Of a DNA stretch of 64,000 nucleotides, positions 41,524-47,662 are shown piece by piece. The number at the start of each line of letters is the position of its first letter. Within the stretch, counting starts at the first letter, position 1. The translations under genes were made by a program, and so were the position numbers. Source of the DNA: Actinomycetaceae bacterium (GTDB taxonomy: Bacteria; Actinomycetota; Actinomycetes; Actinomycetales; Actinomycetaceae); contig JAUNHH010000007.1 of NCBI GenBank assembly GCA_030524055.1, positions 1 through 64,000 on the forward strand, read 5' to 3'. The notes beneath the pieces were generated by a model. It did not search any database. It was not told the DNA's origin and saw nothing but the letters and a program-made list of their open reading frames with translations.

Positions 41524-42799
41524 TGGCAGATTTATCTACGGTAGGAATGGCGCCGAAAGTGCCGAGGAGGTAGCGCCGCTGCTTATTTGTTCCCTTCCGA
41601 ATATCCTGAAAGTCGGCCAATGAAAAGAGTTCGCTGGTCCCCTGTGCTGATTTTTCACAGAGCCACACTTCACTATCCTCAAGAAGCTGCTGAGGAGAGT
41701 TATCAAGTAGGGAAGTGTCATGAGTGGAGAAAATAAGTTGTGCGCCAAGGGGGTTCACTTCGGGGTCTTTGAAGAGCTCGACCATGGTTGCTGTCAGGGC
41801 AGGATGTAGGCTCGCATCCAATTCATCTATAAATAAGGTGTAGCCTTCACGTAGAGCATCAATAGCAGGGGCAATTGTTGCAAGCCAGGTCAGGGTGCCT
41901 TGACTTTGCGCATCAAGTCCTAATGGCGTTTCTTTACCGTCAGCGCCCCGATGATAGAAAAGTAGGGAACGGCGAATAATGCGGAGAAATTCTTCCGGGA
42001 TATCGATGTTACCCTCGAGGCCCGTGTCATTCTGCGATAGCCGTTCGCGTAGCTTTTCGGTGAAGTGAGCAGGGAGATCCTTTTCTTCAAGTTCCACTCG
42101 GGAAATGCCAAGATCGGCGACATTGGCAATCAGGTCTGATATGCGATGCCATGATTCGGGAGTCTCTGCCACTTGCGCCATTAGCCAGCGTAAACGTGAA
42201 TCTCTTTCCTGGTCATTGTGTCGAATAAAACGAATGCTCAAAAGCGCACTTGCGATATCTTTTAAGCCAGAATGCTCGTATTTCAGTGCCATTCCCAAAA
42301 AGAGGTCATTACTAGTGGTAATGCGCCTGACTTCTGCAGTCGGTCCTTTAAGGGAAGAACCGGTTTCAATAAGAAGTTCCCCGCCCTCGTCACTTTGGGT
42401 ACGGATGAAAAGTTTCTTCCAGCGCCCACCCGCTTCCCATAATTCCTCACGAGCAATACCCCATGAATATGCCTCCACTTCATACTGGAAACGTCGATTG
42501 CGCAGGGTAAAGCCAATGGTGAATATGGTGGGCAGACCCTGATAGTGAGGTGAGAGTGTATGAGGCTGGTAGAGGGAGCCGCGCTGTCCTTTAACGGCAC
42601 TAGCTAAAGCAAAAATCGCGTCGAGTAACGTGCTCTTCCCGGAAGCATTCGGCCCATAGATAGCGGCAGTGCGCCAAGTGGAATCAATCCAGGTGGCGCC
42701 TTTCTTTGGCTGGAGGGTCTTCAGTGATTTCCTCGTGAGGTCAAGACAGACTTCCTCACCGAAGACCCTGAAATTGGAGACCGAAAAGTCCAGCAACAT
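41498..42799 (-). CDS. AAA ATPase, RloA/OLD-like, without nuclease partner
   Basis: A 433-residue SMC-like ATPase. The N-terminus LLDFSVSNFRVFGEEVCLDL and Walker A YGPNASGKST (about residues 49-58) are typical of AAA_15/AAA_21 proteins. The C-terminal part has signature-like LDAQSQGTLTWLA, Walker B LFIDELDASLHP and FSTHDTSLL. Such ATPases work in abortive infection or retron-like defence, often with RloB or TOPRIM nucleases. No partner is next to it here. An exact 12-bp motif (42379-42390) encodes DEGG, suggesting longer residence in this lineage than the adjacent lipoprotein cluster. Confidence 0.85.
   Translation of the reverse strand: MLLDFSVSNFRVFGEEVCLDLTRKSLKTLQPKKGATWIDSTWRTAAIYGPNASGKSTLLDAIFALASAVKGQRGSLYQPHTLSPHYQGLPTIFTIGFTLRNRRFQYEVEAYSWGIAREELWEAGGRWKKLFIRTQSDEGGELLIETGSSLKGPTAEVRRITTSNDLFLGMALKYEHSGLKDIASALLSIRFIRHNDQERDSRLRWLMAQVAETPESWHRISDLIANVADLGISRVELEEKDLPAHFTEKLRERLSQNDTGLEGNIDIPEEFLRIIRRSLLFYHRGADGKETPLGLDAQSQGTLTWLATIAPAIDALREGYTLFIDELDASLHPALTATMVELFKDPEVNPLGAQLIFSTHDTSLLDNSPQQLLEDSEVWLCEKSAQGTSELFSLADFQDIRKGTNKQRRYLLGTFGAIPTVDKSAIIRLLGYQ
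42379..42390 (-). repeat. 12-bp dispersed motif (exact copy, inside AAA ATPase gene)
   Basis: Encodes DEGG in TQSDEGGELL. Confidence 0.9.
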
Positions 42800-43107
42800 A
42801 GCTCAACCCTATCATGAACGAGCATTACAGGGAAAAAATTTCCGAGATTCGCTCTTTGGCTGTCATCAGCGCCCTGGGCCGTCACCTGCTCCCTGGCCCC
42901 TCCATAGAGAGTTTGCCGCCGGGCCTGCGCCCATCAAGTAAAAATCACGCCCCGCGCTCGTTGATCTGTGTTTTGCACGCATCGTGCGAAAGTGGCTGCG
43001 CTCATCCTTGAGACCACACCACCTAAGTGCCAAAGTTGATTCGTCCCCAGATCAGGGGGCGCGTCCGGCCAATGAAGGGCGGACCACCTCGAACACAGGA
43101 GTTCTCC
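42800..43107. other. 308-bp intergenic region before the C-deglycosidase operon
   Basis: Promoters for the divergent AAA ATPase and the oxidoreductase operon must lie here. A one-mismatch 12-bp motif (CCCCGCGCTCGT) is at 42950-42961. I could not identify a convincing operator palindrome. Confidence 0.4.
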
Positions 43108-44223
43108 ATGAGCGACAAGCTTCGCATTGGCATTATCGGTCTCGGATTTATCGGCGTGCAAAAGCACCTCACTGGTCTCGCCCAGCATGCAGATAAATGC
43201 GAAATTGTTGCCTTCTGCGACTTTGACATCGAGCGCGCAGAAAAGGCAAAAGAAAAGTACGGGGCAGAGGGCGCCTACACCACAACTGACTATAAAGACG
43301 TGGTCTCTGACCCGAATATTGACGTTATTCACGTGTGCACCTGGAATGCGAATCACTGCGAAATTACCTGCGCCGCCCTCGAAGGGGGAAAGCACGTCCT
43401 CGTTGAAAAGCCTATGGCTGTCACCGGCGAAGACGCACGTAAAATGCGTGACACCGCAAAGCGCACCGGAAAGAAGCTTTCTGTCGGATTCCAATACCGC
43501 CAGCGCCGCGAATACCAATTCCTGCGCAAACTCGTTGAACAGGGCAAACTGGGCGATATTTATGCCGCTAAAGCCCACGCAGTGCGTCGTCGCGGCGTGC
43601 CGATCTGGGGCGTTTTTACCGATAAAGAAAAGCAGGGCGGCGGCCCTCTGATTGACCTTGGCGGACATGCCATTGACGTTGCCCTGTGGATGATGGATAA
43701 CTACGAGGTTGCTTCCGTGACCGGCGTTGTCAACTACAAACTCGCTGATAAGCCCGAAGGAAATATGGGTGGCGAATGGGACCCCGCCACCTACGAGGTC
43801 GAAGATTCCGCCTTTGGTTTTGTTACCTTTAAGAATGGCGCCTCGCTCTTTGTGGAAGCCTCCTGGGCCCTGAATATCCAGGACTCCCGCGAATGCTGCG
43901 TGACCCTATGTGGCACTGAGGCCGGCGCGGACACCATCCAGGACCCTGATGGTGGCTCTGACCTGGTGATTACCGTCAATAAAGCTGAAGGCGGCGAGCT
44001 GGTGAAGACCCGTCCCGAAAAGGGTGCGGCCTACTTTGGCGCTGGCGGCGGCGCAATGACCGGCTTCGAGTACATGGGCGGCCTGGAAGCTGGCCACTGG
44101 CTGGACGCCATTATCAATGACAAAGAGCCCTATGTTACCGCTGATCAGGCTGTTGTTGTCACCGAAATCCTGGACGCAATCTACACCTCTGCGCGCACAG
44201 GCGCTCCGGTGGTCTTCGACTGA
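43108..44223 (+). CDS. Gfo/Idh/MocA-family glycoside 3-oxidoreductase (DgpA-like)
   Basis: A 371-residue NAD(P)-dependent enzyme. Rossmann motif IGIIGLGFIGVQKH is at the N-terminus, VEKPMAV is the conserved Lys motif, and GGPLIDLGGHAIDVALWMM holds the catalytic Asp/His. The ATG at 43108 follows ACAGGAG. It is the first gene of a five-gene operon whose other members are C-glycoside deglycosidase subunits. In characterised systems (DgpA with DgpB/DgpC of the puerarin degrader strain PUE) such an enzyme oxidises the sugar C3 hydroxyl, activating the C- or O-glycosidic bond for elimination. That role is inferred here from context. Confidence 0.85.
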   Translation: MSDKLRIGIIGLGFIGVQKHLTGLAQHADKCEIVAFCDFDIERAEKAKEKYGAEGAYTTTDYKDVVSDPNIDVIHVCTWNANHCEITCAALEGGKHVLVEKPMAVTGEDARKMRDTAKRTGKKLSVGFQYRQRREYQFLRKLVEQGKLGDIYAAKAHAVRRRGVPIWGVFTDKEKQGGGPLIDLGGHAIDVALWMMDNYEVASVTGVVNYKLADKPEGNMGGEWDPATYEVEDSAFGFVTFKNGASLFVEASWALNIQDSRECCVTLCGTEAGADTIQDPDGGSDLVITVNKAEGGELVKTRPEKGAAYFGAGGGAMTGFEYMGGLEAGHWLDAIINDKEPYVTADQAVVVTEILDAIYTSARTGAPVVFD

Positions 44224-44264
44224 GCAGCCCAGAGCCTGCGAAGACAAGAAAGAGGACTACTGCT

Positions 44265-45290
44265 ATGGGAGCATCGCTACTACGCGGAGTCAGCTTATAT
44301 TCCTATCAGCATGAGTATGCTCATGGACAGCTGGATCTTGCAGGATGCGTACACGAAGCAGTGAAGGTAGGCGCGCTGGGGATTGAGACCCTTGGGGAAC
44401 AAATGATCCCCGGGTTCCCTTTCCCCGGCGGGCCTGACCTGCCAGAGAGTTTCTACGCCCAATGGGCGCAGCTCATGGACGAGGTCGGCGCCACCCCCAC
44501 TGTGCACGATATGTTCCTCGACACCAAGAGGTACGCCCATCGACTGATGAATCACGATGAAATGGTGGATTCGCTGCGCCGCGATATCCGCCATACGGCA
44601 AAAATGGGCGCAAAAGGCATCCGCATTATTGTCAATACCCCGCCGGAAGTCGTCGAAGCAGCCGCCTCCTACGCTGCTGACCACGGGGTGTGGATGGGCG
44701 TAGAAATCCACGCTCCCTACCACTTTGGTGATGAGTGGATTCAGCGCCATTTGGACGTCGCCAACCGGGTGGGCACTGATGTCGTAGGTTGCGTTCCTGA
44801 TCTGGGCATTTTTGTGGACACCTTCCCGCGGGTCGTGTCGGATCGGGCGTTGCGCGATGGCGCAGACCCCGAGGCTGCCCGCGAAATTGTGGATACCTAC
44901 AATAGCGGCGGCGATAGTGCCGCGCTTTTTGCTCGTTTAGAAAGCGAAGGCGTGGACCCCGTAACCCTTGGATTAGCACGTCAAGGCACATTTATGATTA
45001 ATGCGCCAGTGTCCTGCTTAAGTGAATATGCGGATACGATTAAGCATATTCATTCCAAGTTCTACGAGATGCACAAAGTTGATGGCTTCGACTATTGGCA
45101 TGAGTATTCTATTCCCTATCACGAGATTATTCCCGAGCTCCATAAAGCGGGATTCCAGGGGTATATCTCTAGTGAATATGAAGGCAATCGTCATATTGAG
45201 GATGCCGAAAAAGTGGATTCGATTCAGCAGGTGGCCCGCCATCAGGAAATGCTGGCTGCATTGATTGGGCAGGTGGAAACCCATGTTTAA
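44265..45290 (+). CDS. C-glycoside deglycosidase alpha-subunit-like TIM-barrel protein 1
   Basis: A 341-residue sugar phosphate isomerase/epimerase-fold protein. Probable divalent-metal ligands are Glu147 (GVEIHAPY), Asp179 (CVPDLG), His263 (KHIHSKFYEM) and Glu304 (ISSEYEGNRH), all at strand ends as in the family. Its stop overlaps by 8 bp the start of a beta-subunit gene, which is characteristic of CGD alpha/beta pairs (DgpC/DgpB, CarB/CarC types). With the beta subunit it should deprotonate a 3-keto glycoside and expel the aglycone. A plain sugar isomerase role is the alternative but does not explain the beta subunits. Confidence 0.8.
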   Translation: MGASLLRGVSLYSYQHEYAHGQLDLAGCVHEAVKVGALGIETLGEQMIPGFPFPGGPDLPESFYAQWAQLMDEVGATPTVHDMFLDTKRYAHRLMNHDEMVDSLRRDIRHTAKMGAKGIRIIVNTPPEVVEAAASYAADHGVWMGVEIHAPYHFGDEWIQRHLDVANRVGTDVVGCVPDLGIFVDTFPRVVSDRALRDGADPEAAREIVDTYNSGGDSAALFARLESEGVDPVTLGLARQGTFMINAPVSCLSEYADTIKHIHSKFYEMHKVDGFDYWHEYSIPYHEIIPELHKAGFQGYISSEYEGNRHIEDAEKVDSIQQVARHQEMLAALIGQVETHV

Positions 45291-45675
45291 TGAGCTCATT
45301 ATTAAAGAAGGCAGTGTCCGTCAGATTATTGACGAGGGCGGGGAGCCAAGCGGCTTCCTTTTTGACACGTATATTGCCTACTATCGGGGCCTTGGCCTGT
45401 CCATGGTGGAAACACCAGAGATCTATGTTGATGGCGAATTAATTTCGGCCAAGCGTCTGCGTTTCCGCTATGCAGGTATTACACGCACATTCGCTGAATT
45501 AGCGGATGTCACTGATGTGCGCTGGGAATTAGGAACTCCTGCCCAAATCCTCGTGGATTTGCCCGGCGGGCTATCCACAGGTGACCACGAGATTTCTGTG
45601 AATCAGCGTCTACGTGTGTCCTACCTGCCGATTATGTCGGAAAACCGCTTTACGCGACAAGTGACTATCGATTAA
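45283..45675 (+). CDS. C-glycoside deglycosidase beta subunit (DUF6379/CGDB) 1
   Basis: A 130-residue all-beta protein. FNELIIKEGSVRQII, then YIAYYRGLGLSMVETPEIYV, and a C-terminal GGLSTGDHEISVNQRLRVSY followed by LPIM is the characteristic CGDB pattern. These small proteins bind and cap the alpha-subunit barrel and are needed for C-C or C-O bond cleavage. ATG at 45283 has AGGTGG upstream and overlaps the alpha gene. An exact 12-bp motif (45332-45343) encodes DEGGEP in a turn after the first strand, where relatives usually have a short turn. Confidence 0.82.
   Translation: MFNELIIKEGSVRQIIDEGGEPSGFLFDTYIAYYRGLGLSMVETPEIYVDGELISAKRLRFRYAGITRTFAELADVTDVRWELGTPAQILVDLPGGLSTGDHEISVNQRLRVSYLPIMSENRFTRQVTID
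45332..45343 (+). repeat. 12-bp dispersed motif (exact copy, inside beta-subunit gene)
   Basis: Encodes DEGGEP. Confidence 0.9.
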
Positions 45676-45695
45676 GGCAAAGAAAGGATGTCATC

Positions 45696-46121
45696 GTGCC
45701 CACGAAGTTTATGAAATTGGGATTTGATGACAAGGTTATTCGCCGCGTCGCCAATGTTTCCCAGGGAGATGTCCCCATTGGCTACACCGTTGACGTTGGA
45801 CTGAATTACTACCGTGGCACCCCGATTTCCGCGGTAGAACGCCTAGAGCTGCACATTGATGGCCAACGTGTACCTGATGACGCAATTCTGGTCGAAATTA
45901 ATGGCACGTATCTGCGTATTCATGAACTCCCCCTCGCATTTACCGAATATTGGGGCGTGAAAACTCCGCTACGTCTACATGTGACGGCAGAACCGCTATC
46001 TGCTGGCGAACATGATGTGGAGTTCATTTGTGAAGCTCGCGTTGTCTATATGCAATTTGCCCCAGGTGTATTCGGCAAATTCGATGCTTCTGCCCGCGCA
46101 ACTGTGAAAGTTGAGGAGTGA
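45696..46121 (+). CDS. C-glycoside deglycosidase beta subunit (DUF6379/CGDB) 2
   Basis: A 141-residue protein with the same strand order as the preceding gene: YTVDVGLNYYRGTPISAVER, LELHIDGQRVPDD, then PLSAGEHDVEFICEARVVYM. The PYYRG-type motif (here LNYYRGTPIS) aligns with IAYYRGLGLS of subunit 1. The GTG start at 45696 is set by AAAGGA upstream. It lies 20 bp after beta 1, and its stop overlaps or nearly abuts the second alpha gene, so the order alpha-beta-beta-alpha suggests two heteromeric enzymes with separate substrates. Confidence 0.78.
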   Translation: MPTKFMKLGFDDKVIRRVANVSQGDVPIGYTVDVGLNYYRGTPISAVERLELHIDGQRVPDDAILVEINGTYLRIHELPLAFTEYWGVKTPLRLHVTAEPLSAGEHDVEFICEARVVYMQFAPGVFGKFDASARATVKVEE

Positions 46122-46123
46122 TT

Positions 46124-47119
46124 ATGGCGACCATTCGTGGAGTTGAGCAGGGTATTTCTACCTACAGCTGGACTCAGCAATTTATTGAAGGTGACGATTT
46201 CGGTATCGAGCAGATTTTCGAGCGCGTTGCCGCTGAAGGCGCCACAAAAGTAGAACTGGTTGGTGCCCAAACCTTCCAGAAATACCCCACCCCGCGCCGC
46301 GAAGAAATCGATGCTGTTTTAGCAGCCGGGCAAAAACACGGCATTGAGGTCTTTTCCTACGGTGGTTATGTCGATCTTGGCCGTATTACCGGATACGCCA
46401 TGACTGAAGAGGATATTCTTTCCGATATTCGCCTCGACATTATGACCGCCCGCGAACTCGGTGCTTCCTATATGCGTGCCACCGGTTTTGGCCCCGACCT
46501 CGTCCCTCGCGTTGCCGAATTGGCTGAGCGTTATGGCGTCAATATTGGCTTTGAAATCCATGCGCCTCACACGCCCTCAGATAAAACAACCCAAGGCTTT
46601 ATCGAGGTCATCGATAAATACGGCATTACCTCCTTTGGGCTCGTGCCCGACTTCGGCATGTTTATTGAGCGGCCTACCCCCATTGCTATTGACCGCTATA
46701 TTGGCTTGGGCGCACAGCGTGAACTTCTCGACTTTGTCATTGAGAATCGCCATAGCGGCCGCACTGAAGAAGAGATGCAAGAAGAAGTCGCGAAAATGGG
46801 TGGCGGAGAAGGCGAAAAGGTCGCCATTTCCGAATGGTTCGGCTACCTCTCCTTTGGCCCTGCCGACCTCGAAGGCTTCGTCTCCATGGTGCCGTACACG
46901 AAGTATGTGCATGGGAAGTTCTACCACGTCACCGACGAGGGCGGGGTCCTAAACGAGCCCACCATTCCCTATGAACAGGCTCTACGCATTCTTGTGGAGG
47001 GCGGCTTCGAAGGCGTCTTTATTACCGAGTACGAAGGCCACGCCTTCTATTTGGATGATGCCGACGAGCAGGTGAATCGCCACATGCGCCTATGCGCGTC
47101 GATTCTTGAGGGGATCTAA
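46124..47119 (+). CDS. C-glycoside deglycosidase alpha-subunit-like TIM-barrel protein 2
   Basis: A 331-residue TIM-barrel protein paralogous to the first alpha subunit but clearly diverged. Metal ligands are kept: Glu144 (GFEIHAPH), Asp176 (LVPDFG), His263 (YVHGKFYHV) and Glu302 (ITEYEGHAF). ATG at 46124 has GAGGAG ideally spaced; a GTG at 46118 overlapping the previous stop is possible. It is the last gene of the operon. An exact 12-bp motif (46935-46946) encodes DEGG (residues 271-274) right after the metal-site strand, so the insertion sits in a loop close to the active site. Confidence 0.8.
   Translation: MATIRGVEQGISTYSWTQQFIEGDDFGIEQIFERVAAEGATKVELVGAQTFQKYPTPRREEIDAVLAAGQKHGIEVFSYGGYVDLGRITGYAMTEEDILSDIRLDIMTARELGASYMRATGFGPDLVPRVAELAERYGVNIGFEIHAPHTPSDKTTQGFIEVIDKYGITSFGLVPDFGMFIERPTPIAIDRYIGLGAQRELLDFVIENRHSGRTEEEMQEEVAKMGGGEGEKVAISEWFGYLSFGPADLEGFVSMVPYTKYVHGKFYHVTDEGGVLNEPTIPYEQALRILVEGGFEGVFITEYEGHAFYLDDADEQVNRHMRLCASILEGI
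46935..46946 (+). repeat. 12-bp dispersed motif (exact copy, inside second alpha-subunit gene)
   Basis: Encodes DEGGVL. Confidence 0.9.
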
Positions 47120-47135
47120 ACCTTTTCACTGTGGG

Positions 47136-47155
47136 CGTGGGCTCCTTTGCCCACG
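47136..47155 (+). terminator. Hairpin after the C-deglycosidase operon
   Basis: CGTGGGC-TCCTTT-GCCCACG, 7-bp perfect stem, 16 bp past the stop. Further GTGGGC/GCCCAC copies follow within 40 bp. Confidence 0.55.
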
Positions 47156-47264
47156 TCCGCAGCCCACATCTACTGTGGGCACAAAGAAGACGGAACCTTT
47201 CCGCAAGTCATCTCGGAGTTTTCCGAGGCTCGGGGCGGCTCCGCCCGGATTGTCTGCCGAGTTC

Positions 47265-47414
47265 TCAGGCCTTGGCGACGAGGTCGGTGGCCTCAGTTTC
47301 AACAGCAGTGGTGTTCTCAGAGCGGAACATGGCGAAGCCTTCCTTCATGAAGGTGTCAGCCAGCTCAACCATGGAACGGATGGTGTAGGGGTCAAGGTTC
47401 ATGTGGAACATCAT
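47265..47414 (-). CDS. Unrecognised 49-residue small protein
   Basis: A short gene easily missed because of its length. The 49-residue product begins MMFHMNLDPYTIRSMVEL, continues through a second predicted helix with TFMKEGFAMFRSEN and ends with EATDLVAKA. AGGAGA lies 6 bp upstream of paired ATGs at 47414/47411, coding bias is normal (C/G third positions), and a hairpin CTCGGA-GTTT-TCCGAG (47212-47227) lies downstream. An AACCGGTT-type operator candidate is about 100 bp upstream. It lies between the C-deglycosidase operon and the GH78 genes. No family recognised; it may be a small helical regulator or enzyme-associated peptide. Confidence 0.6.
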   Translation of the reverse strand: MMFHMNLDPYTIRSMVELADTFMKEGFAMFRSENTTAVETEATDLVAKA

Positions 47415-47512
47415 GGGTTTCTCCTATGGGAGTTGGTGAATAAAAAACAAGCCCACGTTTCGGCGTGAACACCGATGTCGTGCGCTTGCGGAAATGAGTT
47501 TACCAACCGGTT

Positions 47513-47524
47513 CGTCTATTTTGG
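47513..47524. promoter_or_regulatory. AACCGGTT-type operator candidate (weakest of three)
   Basis: CCAACCGGTTCG shares the AACCGNTTC core with the sites upstream of GH78 (50592) and the MFS transporter (56909). About 100 bp upstream of the 49-residue gene. Confidence 0.4.
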
Positions 47525-47662
47525 CAAGGGTACTTCTCATGCGATAAGACACAGTGAGGGGCCCACCTTGTCTGATGTTCACTGCTGTGAACAGGCAAGG
47601 TGGGGCCCACGCGCTGTGCGGTGCCCCAAAATGGGGGCACCCTTCACACTCTGACCGCGTGG

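Noticed and set aside
42814-43011. 65-codon frame between the AAA ATPase and the DgpA-like gene
   Set aside because: Sits in a region needed for two promoters, with no ribosome site and no similarity.
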